Assembly: GCA_017502135.1 (NCBI GenBank) | Contig: JAFVVP010000004.1 | Span: 1-64,000, forward strand | Direction of reading: 5' to 3' | Length of the DNA: 64,000 nucleotides | Origin: Clostridia bacterium | GTDB taxonomy: Bacteria; Bacillota; Clostridia; Oscillospirales; CAG-272 | Shown here: positions 53,086-61,707 of the stretch, one piece after another | Layout of the letters: each line of letters starts with the position of its first letter | How positions within the stretch are numbered: the first letter of the stretch is position 1 | The notes under the pieces: generated by a model | Told to the model about the DNA's origin: nothing | The model's input: only the letters and a program-made list of their open reading frames with translations | The model's database searches: none | Translations under genes and position numbers: made by a program

Positions 53086-54009
53086 ATGAACGAAGTGAAA
53101 AAGATTGATAACACAGCCACACGCACCGCTTTTATCGCGATCGTTGGCCGCCCGAACGTGGGCAAATCCACCCTTATGAACGCGATGCTCGGGGAGAAGG
53201 TAGCAATCGTATCCTCAAAACCGCAGACGACCCGCAACCGCATCACCGGTATTCTGACCGAAGACGGGGATCAGTTCGTATTCCTTGATACGCCCGGCAT
53301 CCATAAGCCGAAGAATAAACTGGGTGCGTACATGATGAAATCCGTGTCCTCCGCGATCGGCGGCGCGGATGCCGTCATCATGATCGTCGAGGCGGGCTAT
53401 CCTGCCGGCGAGACGGAAAAACGGATCATAGAGAACATAAAAGATATGAAACTGCCCGCGATTCTCGTTCTTAACAAGATTGATCTTGTGAACAAAGAGA
53501 AACTCGCCGAGACGATCACCGAGTACGCGGCACTTCATGATTTCGATGCCTTCGTTCCCACGGCGGCGGAGAAGGGGAAGAACGTAGAGATCGTTCTCGA
53601 GGAAGCTCGGCGCTATCTCAGCGAGGGCGCGTGGTTTTTCCCGTCGGATATTGCTACCGATCAGCCGGAACGGCAGATCGCGGCGGAGGTGATCCGCGAG
53701 AAGATTCTCCGTACGCTCACTGAGGAGATCCCCCACGGTACGGCCGTCGTGATTGAGGAATTCAAGGATGAGGGAACGCTCATCAGCATCCGCGCGGAGA
53801 TTTTCTGCGAAAAGGCATCCCATAAGGGCATCATCGTGGGTAAGAAGGGCGAGACGCTCAAACGCATCGGTACGCACGCGAGAGAGGATCTTGAGGCCTT
53901 TTTCGGCGTGAAGGTATATCTGAATCTTTGGGTCAAAGTGAAAGAGAAGTGGCGCGACAGCGATACGAGCCTCAATAATTTCGGCTTTAATCCGAAGGAC
54001 CTTACGTAA
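53086..54009 (+). CDS. era: GTPase Era
   Basis: The 307-residue protein has an N-terminal G domain (G1 GRPNVGKSTLMNAM, switch TTRNRITGI, G3 DTPGIHKPK, G4 NKID) and a C-terminal KH domain (HKGIIVGKKGETLKRIG). Era binds the 3' end of 16S rRNA and guides late 30S assembly. recO starts four bases after its stop. Length and all motifs are standard. Confidence 0.97.
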   Translation: MNEVKKIDNTATRTAFIAIVGRPNVGKSTLMNAMLGEKVAIVSSKPQTTRNRITGILTEDGDQFVFLDTPGIHKPKNKLGAYMMKSVSSAIGGADAVIMIVEAGYPAGETEKRIIENIKDMKLPAILVLNKIDLVNKEKLAETITEYAALHDFDAFVPTAAEKGKNVEIVLEEARRYLSEGAWFFPSDIATDQPERQIAAEVIREKILRTLTEEIPHGTAVVIEEFKDEGTLISIRAEIFCEKASHKGIIVGKKGETLKRIGTHAREDLEAFFGVKVYLNLWVKVKEKWRDSDTSLNNFGFNPKDLT

Positions 54010-54012
54010 ACG

Positions 54013-54801
54013 ATGGAGCAGATTTCTATCCGCGGCCTTGTGGTCAGAGAGACGCCTGTTGGCGAATACGATAAGCTTCTTACCGTCATCACCGAGGAGA
54101 TGGGGCGTATCGTGATCTCCGGCAAGGCGGTGCGCAGTCTCAAAAGTAAGCATATGGCCGCAACGCAGCTTTTTTGCTACAGCAATTTTATCCTGCGTAA
54201 ATCCCGCGGGTATTACTATATATCCGACAGCGCGCTTACCGAGAGCTTTTTTGGCCTCAGAACCGATCTCGACCGGCTTTCCCTCGCGTCTTATCTTTGT
54301 GACGTGGCGGCGGAGATGGCGGTAGAAGGAATTGGGGACGAAGAACTTCTGCGGCTTACGCTCAATACGCTCTACGCGCTTGCCAATCATAAACATATTC
54401 CGCTCGCACAAGTGAAAGCGGCGTTCGAACTCCGCTCGGCCGCGATCGAGGGCTTTTTGCCGAATCTGACTGCCTGCGACGTGTGCGGGGCGGATCCGGA
54501 ATCCGTCCCAAAACTGTCGCTTGACGTGATGAACGGACGGCTTCTCTGTGGAGACTGCCTCCGTAACGTACGCCACACGGACGATCTCGTGGACGAGGGA
54601 ACCGCGCATATTTATTTGAGGCTTACGCCCGCGGTGCTGAAGGCAATGCGGTACACCGTCGAGTCGCCCGTCGGAAAATTCCTTTCCTTTACGCTTGCCG
54701 AGTCGGACATGCCGATCTTCTCAAAGGTGTGCGAGAAGTATCTGCTCAACCATATTGAGCACGGCTTTTATACACTGGATTTTTACAAATCGCTTTTGTA
54801 A
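54013..54801 (+). CDS. recO: DNA repair protein RecO
   Basis: The 262-residue protein has an N-terminal OB fold (ISIRGLVVRETPVGEYDKLL) and a helical C-terminal domain with a zinc site formed by the CDVCG pair near residue 156 and the CGDC pair near residue 179. RecO anneals SSB-coated single strands and loads RecA with RecR in gap repair. The era-recO order is conserved in Firmicutes. Confidence 0.95.
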   Translation: MEQISIRGLVVRETPVGEYDKLLTVITEEMGRIVISGKAVRSLKSKHMAATQLFCYSNFILRKSRGYYYISDSALTESFFGLRTDLDRLSLASYLCDVAAEMAVEGIGDEELLRLTLNTLYALANHKHIPLAQVKAAFELRSAAIEGFLPNLTACDVCGADPESVPKLSLDVMNGRLLCGDCLRNVRHTDDLVDEGTAHIYLRLTPAVLKAMRYTVESPVGKFLSFTLAESDMPIFSKVCEKYLLNHIEHGFYTLDFYKSLL

Positions 54802-54840
54802 CATACACTTTCCGTCAGAAAAACGGAGGAATCAAAACGC

Positions 54841-57222
54841 ATGAGTTTTCAGGATAAAACACTGACCACCCTGGAATTTGACAAGATCCGTCATCATCTT
54901 GCCGAAATCGCACTTACGGACGGGGCAAAACTGATGGCACAAAAATTGCGCCCGTCGGACGATATCGTCGAGATCCGCCGCCGCCTTCGCCGCACGACAG
55001 ACGCCAGACGCCTTTTTATGATTAAAGGTATGCCGCCGTTCTCGGGCGTTCGGGACGTGGGCGATTCTCTCGAGCGTGCGGTAAAAGGCGCCACGCTTTC
55101 TACAAGGGAACTGCTGGATATTGCCTCACTTCTTCACTGCACGCGTGCGCTCGTTGATTACAGCCGCGGGGAGAGGGATTTTGAAACGGTACTCGATGAG
55201 ATCTTCGACCGTCTCCTTCCCAACCGTACGCTCGAGGAAAGCATTACGCGTTCCATTATTGCCGAGGATATGATTGCAGACGAGGCAAGCCCCCAGCTTG
55301 CCGAGATCCGTCGGAAAATCCGTGCTGTCAACAGCAAGATCAAGGATCTTATGCAGAAGTATACCGGCGGTGCTTTTGGCAAATATCTGCAAGAAAATAT
55401 CGTTACCACCCGCGGCGGCCGATTTGTCGTGCCGGTAAAGGCAGAATACAAGGGCGAAGTAAAGGGGCTGGTGCACGACACCTCGTCATCCGGCGCTACG
55501 CTCTTCATCGAGCCGATGGCGGTGGTGGATGCGAATAACGAGTTGCGTTCGCTCCAGAGCAGGGAGACCCACGAGATCGAACGGATTCTTTCGGAACTGT
55601 CTGCGTTCGTTTCTGATATCTCGCATAATATAGAAGCGAATTATCTCAACATCACCGATCTTGCGTTCGTGTTTGCCGCGGCGGCCTTGTCCGTCGAGAT
55701 GGATGCATCCGAGCCCGAGATTACGGAGAAGCGGGCGGTATCTCTCCGCGCCGCACGGCATCCGTTGCTCGATCCGAAAAAGGTCGTTCCCGTAACGATC
55801 ACGCTCGGCGGCGAGTATGGGATGCTCGTTATCACCGGCCCTAACACGGGCGGTAAAACGGTTACGCTCAAAACGCTCGGCCTATTGTCTCTTATGGCGC
55901 AGGCGGGGCTTCATATCCCCGCAGAGGCGGGTTCGTCCGTTTGCGTGTTTGACGATGTCTTCTCCGACATCGGGGACGAGCAGAGCATCGAACAGTCGCT
56001 TTCCACATTCTCCTCGCATATGGTGGGGATTGTTTCGATCATGGAGCGGATGACGCCTGAGTCGCTCGTGCTCTTTGACGAGCTCGGCGCGGGCACCGAT
56101 CCCGTCGAGGGGGCGGCGCTTGCTATGGCGATCCTCGAGGAGGTGCGCCGTATGGGCGCGCTTTGCGCCGCTACCACGCACTACGCGGAACTGAAAGCAT
56201 ACGCTATTGAGACCGAGGGCGTGGTGAACGCCTCCTGTGAATTCAATGTCGAAACGCTTCGGCCCACGTATCGGCTCGTGATCGGCACGCCCGGCAAATC
56301 AAATGCGTTTGCCATTTCGGAAAAATTGGGACTTCCCCGGGCGATCGTAGAGCGAGCCGCGCATTTCGTTGATACGGGATCGCGCGATTTTGAAGCGGTT
56401 ATCGCAAAACTCGAGGATACGCGCCGTCAGCTCGAAGAAGAGAAGAGCGAGACGGAGCGTCTCAGACGCGAATACGAATCCTTCAAGAAGAACGCGGAGG
56501 CGAAACTGAACCAGAAACTCGGAACGGCTGAAAAAGAAGCTGAGCGGATGCGCGCTCAGGCGGAACAGCAGCTTCTGAGCGCGAAAGCCACGAGTAACTA
56601 TATCTACGATCAGCTTGAAAAACTGAAAAAGGAACGGGATTCCGAAAAGCTTGCCGAGAAAATGGCGCAGGCGAAAAAGGATATCCGCGCCCGCATCCGT
56701 CAGTATGAGGACAGCGCGTACGATCCGTCTATGGATGAAGATGATGACTACGTTCTCCCGCGTCCCTTGGTGAAGGGAGACCGCGTACGGCACCGTAATC
56801 TCGGTACGTCAGGCGTGCTCGTGGACGATCCCGATAAAAAGGGCAACGTATCCGTTCGCATAGGGCAGGTGAAGACCCGCGCCAACGTGAGGGATCTGCG
56901 TCTTTTGGCAGATGCCGAAACAAATGAAGAACGGGATCGTAAGAACCAAAAGCAGTACAAAGCGATGGTCAGCCGTACGTTCAAGCCGGAGCTTGACGTA
57001 CGCGGTCAGATCGGTGACGACGCGTGGTTTATGGTGGACAAGTATCTGGATGAAGCCGCGGTCGCCGGAATCCATTCCGTAACGATCATTCACGGAAAGG
57101 GAACGGGTGCGCTTCGCGCCGCGATCTGGGGGCATCTAAAGACGGATTCCCGCGTCAGTTCGTTCCGCGCCGGCGCGTACGGTGAGGGTGATTACGGCGT
57201 TACGGTGGTAGAACTGAAATAA
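54841..57222 (+). CDS. mutS2: Endonuclease/ATPase MutS2
   Basis: This 793-residue protein lacks the mismatch-recognition domain of MutS. It has the lever and clamp helices, the ATPase domain with Walker A ITGPNTGGKTVTL near residue 332 and LFDELGAGTDPVEGAAL, a long coiled coil (about 520-625), a KOW-like segment, and a C-terminal Smr domain (LDVRGQIGDDAW; IIHGKGTGALR). MutS2 suppresses recombination and, in Bacillus, splits collided ribosomes. The Smr motif reads LDVRG instead of LDLRG. AGGAGG-like sequence precedes the ATG. Confidence 0.96.
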   Translation: MSFQDKTLTTLEFDKIRHHLAEIALTDGAKLMAQKLRPSDDIVEIRRRLRRTTDARRLFMIKGMPPFSGVRDVGDSLERAVKGATLSTRELLDIASLLHCTRALVDYSRGERDFETVLDEIFDRLLPNRTLEESITRSIIAEDMIADEASPQLAEIRRKIRAVNSKIKDLMQKYTGGAFGKYLQENIVTTRGGRFVVPVKAEYKGEVKGLVHDTSSSGATLFIEPMAVVDANNELRSLQSRETHEIERILSELSAFVSDISHNIEANYLNITDLAFVFAAAALSVEMDASEPEITEKRAVSLRAARHPLLDPKKVVPVTITLGGEYGMLVITGPNTGGKTVTLKTLGLLSLMAQAGLHIPAEAGSSVCVFDDVFSDIGDEQSIEQSLSTFSSHMVGIVSIMERMTPESLVLFDELGAGTDPVEGAALAMAILEEVRRMGALCAATTHYAELKAYAIETEGVVNASCEFNVETLRPTYRLVIGTPGKSNAFAISEKLGLPRAIVERAAHFVDTGSRDFEAVIAKLEDTRRQLEEEKSETERLRREYESFKKNAEAKLNQKLGTAEKEAERMRAQAEQQLLSAKATSNYIYDQLEKLKKERDSEKLAEKMAQAKKDIRARIRQYEDSAYDPSMDEDDDYVLPRPLVKGDRVRHRNLGTSGVLVDDPDKKGNVSVRIGQVKTRANVRDLRLLADAETNEERDRKNQKQYKAMVSRTFKPELDVRGQIGDDAWFMVDKYLDEAAVAGIHSVTIIHGKGTGALRAAIWGHLKTDSRVSSFRAGAYGEGDYGVTVVELK

Positions 57223-57232
57223 AAGCCAACCG

Positions 57233-57261
57233 TTGCAAACGTCAGAGATTACTGGTATAAT
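57233..57261 (+). promoter_or_regulatory. Sigma-A promoter of the sugar isomerase-like gene
   Basis: TTGCAA (57233-57238), 17-bp spacer, TATAAT (57256-57261), starting just after the mutS2 stop codon. Confidence 0.8.
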
Positions 57262-57327
57262 ATTAAGAGTGAAACCGCCGACCTCGGCTGTTTCGGATTC
57301 TATTTGTAAAACAAAGGAGACACGCAT

Positions 57328-58197
57328 ATGGCAACCTTCCGTTTCAGTGCTTTTGCAGACGAGTATTCCGAATCCTTTGACGAGCAGATCAAAGGACTTC
57401 TCCAAAACGGTATCCACCTCATCGAGCCCCGCGGTATTGACGGGATCAATATTTCCGATCTCACTTCCGAAAAAGCGATGGAGGTAAAAGAGAAACTCAC
57501 CGCCGCCGGTATCGGTGTCTCGGCGCTTGGCTCGCCGATCGGTAAGATCACGCTGGAGGATGATTTTGAAGCGCACAAGATGAAACTGCGCCGTACGTGT
57601 GAGATCGCCCGTATTCTTGGTGCGGAGCGCATCCGTATGTTCAGTTTTCTGATGCCGAAGGACGCTAAGGACGTTTCCGTTTATAAGGATGAGGTCATCG
57701 ACCGCATGGGGCAGATGCTCGACATCGCAGACGAGTACGGTATGAAACTTTGCCACGAAAACGAAAAGGGAATCTACGGAGACACACCGGAGCGTTGCCT
57801 CGAACTTCTCATGGCGTTCCAAGGACGGCTCGGCTGTGTATTCGATCCCGCAAACTTCGTGCAGGTCGGGGCTGACTGTACAGAGGCGTTCCGCCTTCTT
57901 TGCGATCATATCACCTATATGCATATAAAAGATTGCGCCAAGGCCGGTGCAATCGTGGTTGCCGGCACAGGTGCCGGTGCGATTCCCGAGATCTTTGCCG
58001 TTCTGAACCGCATCCGCGATGGTGAGATTATCGCCACGATGGAACCACATCTCCGTGAGTTCGTCGGTCTGGATGCTCTCGAAGCCGGCGAGAAGACGAA
58101 GATCAATAACGACGTCTACGCTACCGCGGAGGAGGCGTTCTGTGTTGCCGTTGCAGGCGCTCGTATGTGCATGCCGCGTACGGCAATCCTCCTCTGA
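57328..58197 (+). CDS. Sugar phosphate isomerase/epimerase-like TIM barrel protein
   Basis: The 289-residue protein belongs to the AP_endonuc_2 (xylose isomerase-like) TIM-barrel family. A metal site is suggested by the glutamate in GMKLCHENEKGIYGD, the aspartate/asparagine in GCVFDPANFVQVG, the histidine in YMHIKDC and the C-terminal EPHLREF. Family members isomerise or epimerise sugars, inositols or hydroxypyruvate; the substrate here is not clear. No sugar transporter or kinase gene is adjacent. AAAGGAGA precedes the ATG. Confidence 0.85.
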   Translation: MATFRFSAFADEYSESFDEQIKGLLQNGIHLIEPRGIDGINISDLTSEKAMEVKEKLTAAGIGVSALGSPIGKITLEDDFEAHKMKLRRTCEIARILGAERIRMFSFLMPKDAKDVSVYKDEVIDRMGQMLDIADEYGMKLCHENEKGIYGDTPERCLELLMAFQGRLGCVFDPANFVQVGADCTEAFRLLCDHITYMHIKDCAKAGAIVVAGTGAGAIPEIFAVLNRIRDGEIIATMEPHLREFVGLDALEAGEKTKINNDVYATAEEAFCVAVAGARMCMPRTAILL

Positions 58198-58236
58198 TAA
58201 AACCAAAAGGAGATAGGGTGAGCGGGGAAGTGCCGC

Positions 58237-59499
58237 TTGCCCATTATGATGATGTACAAACGCAATACAAAACGGACTGCCCTCGTTCTTGCACTGGTTT
58301 TTTGCTGTGCTTCGTTCAGCGGATGCGGGTTGTTCCGTTCTCCCGATCCCTCGAAGGGCGGCGTCGGCAGAGACACGGAGGGCGTGTCCGATACTACCTC
58401 CGATACAACGACGGCAGATACGACGGAGACGACTGAGACGACGGCACCGCCCGTCGAGCCCGTAAAACGCGTCTCCATTCTTGCGGTGGGCGACAACATA
58501 ATCCATGAGGCTGTGTTTACTGATGCGAAAAAGCGTGCATCGGACGGCGAAGAATATAATTTTGTGCCGATGTACGCGGGCGTGGCGGAAAAAATCGCCG
58601 CGGCGGATATCGCGTTTATCAATCACGAATCGCCCATAGCGGGGAATGACAAGGGTATCTCCGGATATCCCACGTTCAATTCTCCCCGCGAGGCAGGACA
58701 GGCTCTCGTTGACGTTGGATTCGACGTTATCAACCTCGCGAATAACCACATTCTGGATAAGGGTGTGGCGGGAGCCCGCGCTACGGCTGAGTATGTACAG
58801 TCTTTGCCCGTAGCGGAGCTCGGTGCGTACCTCGACGAGGAGGATCACAGCACGCTCCGCATAACAGAGGTAAACGGGATACGGATCGCGTGGCTTTCGT
58901 TCTTTGATCTGTCGATCCTTTGGCGCACGCCCGATATGACGAACATCGTGATTCCGCTCATGGACGACGATGCGAAAATCAAGACGGAGATCGAGAACGC
59001 CAAGGCGAACGCCGATTTCGTGATTGTATCGACGCACTGGGGGCGTGAGCAGTACGAGGTTACGGCTGAACAAAAACGCGTGGCGGCACTTATGTCGGAA
59101 GCCGGCGCGGATGTGATTCTCGGCCATCATTCCCACATCATCCAGCCGGTGGAGTGGCACGAGAACGCGGACGGCTCCCGCACGCTGATCGCGTATTCTT
59201 TGGGGAATTTCCTTTCCACGCAGTACTATTCTTACAACATGGTGGGCGGCATGCTCACGTTTGATATCGTTATGGAAGACGGCGTGTGTACTGTCGAGAA
59301 TCCGATTCTCAATCCCACCGTAACGCAGTACAGCATGAACCGCGATTCTCTCGGGATATACATGCTCTCCGATTACACGGAAGAATTGGCAAAAGCGCAC
59401 GGTACGCTCGTGCATTCTCCCGATTTCTCTGTGGAATGGATCTACAAACACGTGCGGTCAATTATCTCGGACGAATTTTTACCAGTCTATTTTGAGTGA
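58237..59499 (+). CDS. CapA-like (PGA_cap) metallophosphatase-fold lipoprotein
   Basis: The 420-residue protein has a signal peptide ending at the lipobox cysteine Cys30 (ASFSGC), a Thr/Glu-rich linker, and a PGA_cap domain of the calcineurin-like fold. Motifs are ILAVGDNIIHE, FINHESPIAG, NLANNHILDKG, VSTHWGREQYE and ILGHHSHIIQP. CapA relatives act in poly-gamma-glutamate synthesis or export, but many are stand-alone surface proteins of unknown role, as here without capB or capC. The TTG at 58237 is placed well after GGGGAAG; ATG codons at 58246-58252 are alternatives giving the same mature protein. Confidence 0.85.
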   Translation: MPIMMMYKRNTKRTALVLALVFCCASFSGCGLFRSPDPSKGGVGRDTEGVSDTTSDTTTADTTETTETTAPPVEPVKRVSILAVGDNIIHEAVFTDAKKRASDGEEYNFVPMYAGVAEKIAAADIAFINHESPIAGNDKGISGYPTFNSPREAGQALVDVGFDVINLANNHILDKGVAGARATAEYVQSLPVAELGAYLDEEDHSTLRITEVNGIRIAWLSFFDLSILWRTPDMTNIVIPLMDDDAKIKTEIENAKANADFVIVSTHWGREQYEVTAEQKRVAALMSEAGADVILGHHSHIIQPVEWHENADGSRTLIAYSLGNFLSTQYYSYNMVGGMLTFDIVMEDGVCTVENPILNPTVTQYSMNRDSLGIYMLSDYTEELAKAHGTLVHSPDFSVEWIYKHVRSIISDEFLPVYFE

Positions 59500-59506
59500 G
59501 TGACGT

Positions 59507-60391
59507 ATGAAAACAAAACATATTTTTTTGCGCTTCGGTGTGATCGTGCTTTTTGCGGCAGGTATCTTATTTACCGCCGTATCCTGCAACGATGCCGAAC
59601 CCGTTATTCTCGATCTTCCGTCGGATGAGGGCGGAATCGGACGGGATAAAGAATACGAGGTGCCTGAAACTTCGACTGACGCGACGACTGAAACTACCGA
59701 AACGGCAGATACGACAGTCGCGACGAATCCTCCTTCAACCACAGCCGCCACGACCGATCCGTACTATCCCCCCGTCCCCGATGACGGAGTTCTCACTATT
59801 TGCCTCGATCCCGGCCACGGATTTGGCGACGTGGGCACGGATTCCGAATACCTCGGCGATCTTACGGAGAAGGATATCACACTTTCCGTTGTGAATCTCA
59901 TAAAAGAGAAATTGACGGCGCTTGGCTACAACGTGATTTTGACGCACGACGGAATGACGTTCCCGAAAACGGCTATCGATGACGGAAATAACCTGTTCCG
60001 CCCGCAGGAAAGAATCTCCTACGTGTCGGAACTTGATATTGAATTTTACCTCTCCATTCACTGTGACAACTATACGGCAGATACCTCCGTCAAGGGAACG
60101 CGTATCTATTACAGCCTCGGTACGGATCACGTCCGTGATTCCGGCGCGGCTGCAAAGCAGCTGATGAACGGCATCGACGAAAAACTGCCGAATTCGAAAA
60201 AAGCGATCATCCGTGAAATGCCGTACGATTCGGCGTATTACGTAATCCGCACCTGCCATGTTCCCTCGGTGCTTATAGAGATGGGATTCGTCTCGAACAA
60301 GACCGATGCGGAAAATATGCTTAGCGAAGAATGGCGTCAGACCTTTGCCGAAGGAATCGCAAACGGATTACATACGTATTTCGCACAATAA
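59507..60391 (+). CDS. N-acetylmuramoyl-L-alanine amidase lipoprotein (amidase_3)
   Basis: The 294-residue protein has a lipoprotein signal ending at Cys27 (FTAVSC), a Thr-rich linker to about residue 90, and an amidase_3 catalytic domain. The zinc ligands are in ICLDPGHGFGD, the glutamate in LGDLTEKDITLS, FYLSIHCDNY, and the catalytic glutamate in VLIEMGFVSN. It cleaves the bond between MurNAc and the stem peptide. It follows the CapA-like gene by seven bases and shares with it the motif GG(V/I)GRD(T/K)E after the anchor, so the two may work at the same surface site. Confidence 0.92.
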   Translation: MKTKHIFLRFGVIVLFAAGILFTAVSCNDAEPVILDLPSDEGGIGRDKEYEVPETSTDATTETTETADTTVATNPPSTTAATTDPYYPPVPDDGVLTICLDPGHGFGDVGTDSEYLGDLTEKDITLSVVNLIKEKLTALGYNVILTHDGMTFPKTAIDDGNNLFRPQERISYVSELDIEFYLSIHCDNYTADTSVKGTRIYYSLGTDHVRDSGAAAKQLMNGIDEKLPNSKKAIIREMPYDSAYYVIRTCHVPSVLIEMGFVSNKTDAENMLSEEWRQTFAEGIANGLHTYFAQ

Positions 60392-60437
60392 CAGAGAATT
60401 CCATTTGAATTTGCGGTCGTTTTATGTAAAACAAACA

Positions 60438-60466
60438 TTGATTTTTTTCTCGGTTTGATTTATAAT
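60438..60466 (+). promoter_or_regulatory. Sigma-A promoter of the AEC transporter gene
   Basis: TTGATT (60438-60443), 17-bp spacer, TATAAT (60461-60466), 40 bases before the start codon. Confidence 0.85.
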
Positions 60467-60505
60467 AGTAGTAGGTATTAATGTTCGTATGGGTGGGTCA
60501 AGTGT

Positions 60506-61474
60506 ATGGAAGCATTTTTATCAAACTTTATATATAGCGTAAACGTAATTCTTCCGATTTTCCTTTTGCTTCTTTTGGGCATTTTTTTGAAGAGAATTGG
60601 TTTTTTGAAGGACTCCTTCACCGATATTGCGGATAAACTGGTGTTCAAAGTCGGCCTTCCGTGTATGCTGTTTTTGGATGTTGCCGGCGCATCTCTCTCT
60701 GAATTCATGAGTGTGAAGTTGGTTTTGTTCTCGGTTATCTCCGTTACCGTGTCTTTCATCGTTCTCTCTTTCATCATGATCTTTGTAACGAAGGATAACG
60801 GAAAACGCGGTGCCATGACGCAGGGCATCTGCCGATCGAACTTCGCGATTCTCGGAGTTCCGCTTTTGAGCGGTATGTTCGGGCATGAAGGCTCCACGCT
60901 GGTTGCTTTTCTGATGCCGATCGTGATCCTTATGTATAACAGCTATTCCGTGATCGTTCTCTCGGTGTTTGCGCCGAGCGAAAAGCATCTTACCGCCGCG
61001 CAAACTCTTAAGAAAATCGGCAAGAGCATCGTTACCAATCCGCTTATCATCAGCGTTGTACTCGGTATCCCGTTTATGCTTACCGGTTGGGAGCTTCCGA
61101 TGGCGGCAGAGAAAACGGTCAGTTATCTGAGCGGTCTTGCCACACCGCTTTCGCTGCTCAGCCTGGGAGCTACGTTCTCGCTCAAAAGCTTCCACGGAAG
61201 ATTTGCCTACGCGATCACAGGATCTTTGGCGAAAACGATCGTTATGCCCGGTATCATGTGCACTCTTGCAGCGCTTATCGGTTTAAGAGGAGCGCCGCTC
61301 GGTACAATCCTTATTATGTTCGGTACGCCTACGGCGGTTTCCAGTTACATAATGGCGAAAAATATGGGCAGCGATCATGAACTGGCAGGGCAGATTTTGC
61401 TTTTGACCACGGGAATGTGCGTGTTTACCATATTCCTCGGCGTCTTTGTTTTGAAAACACTCGGACTTATCTGA
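60506..61474 (+). CDS. AEC family transporter (auxin efflux carrier-like)
   Basis: The 322-residue membrane protein has about ten spans in two blocks of five, with a charged central loop (FAPSEKHLTAAQTLKKIG) and the family patterns GIFLKRIGFLKD and GVPLLSGMFG. AEC carriers in bacteria move malate, malonate or other organic anions; the plant-hormone name is historical. The substrate cannot be read from the sequence. The ribosome binding site before the ATG at 60506 is weak (GGGTGG, 11 bases upstream). Confidence 0.9.
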   Translation: MEAFLSNFIYSVNVILPIFLLLLLGIFLKRIGFLKDSFTDIADKLVFKVGLPCMLFLDVAGASLSEFMSVKLVLFSVISVTVSFIVLSFIMIFVTKDNGKRGAMTQGICRSNFAILGVPLLSGMFGHEGSTLVAFLMPIVILMYNSYSVIVLSVFAPSEKHLTAAQTLKKIGKSIVTNPLIISVVLGIPFMLTGWELPMAAEKTVSYLSGLATPLSLLSLGATFSLKSFHGRFAYAITGSLAKTIVMPGIMCTLAALIGLRGAPLGTILIMFGTPTAVSSYIMAKNMGSDHELAGQILLLTTGMCVFTIFLGVFVLKTLGLI

Positions 61475-61507
61475 GCCGAAAACGATAACAAGAAAAGAGA
61501 AAGGGCG

Positions 61508-61606
61508 ATGGACATGCTGTACAATTCTTCCGTTTCTACTATGAAGAACATGGGAATTACGGGCGAAGTGTATGCATTTGGTGCGTCCTGCCCTCGGGAT
61601 TTATAA
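61508..61606 (+). CDS. Possible 32-residue small protein
   Basis: A short frame starts with ATG after GAGAAAGGG (good spacing) and ends at TAA just before a terminator. The product has a polar N-terminus, a central MKNMGITGEVYAFG and the ending GASCPRDL with one cysteine. It has no membrane span. It lies 34 bases after the AEC transporter stop and inside that transcript. The ribosome binding site and its place before the terminator support translation, but such a short frame could arise by chance. Confidence 0.4.
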   Translation: MDMLYNSSVSTMKNMGITGEVYAFGASCPRDL

Positions 61607-61610
61607 ATAT

Positions 61611-61650
61611 ACGGGAGAATGTTATTTTGTCATTCTCCCGTTTTTCTTTT
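61611..61650 (+). terminator. Terminator after the AEC transporter unit
   Basis: A 10-bp stem (ACGGGAGAAT / ATTCTCCCGT) with an 11-base loop, followed by TTTTCTTTT. Confidence 0.88.
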
Positions 61651-61707
61651 GTAACTTATGAACCAAAGGCGGTTCAAATATAAATACATCATGTGAAGGG
61701 GTTTATC

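Noticed and set aside
58218-58236. GTG at 58218 as start of the CapA-like gene
   Set aside because: It is out of frame with the lipoprotein signal and catalytic domain.
57136-59451. A 771-codon open frame on the - strand
   Set aside because: It lies opposite the mutS2 end, the sugar isomerase-like gene and the CapA-like gene, all with clear family motifs. Its translation shows no domain and it is a codon-bias shadow.
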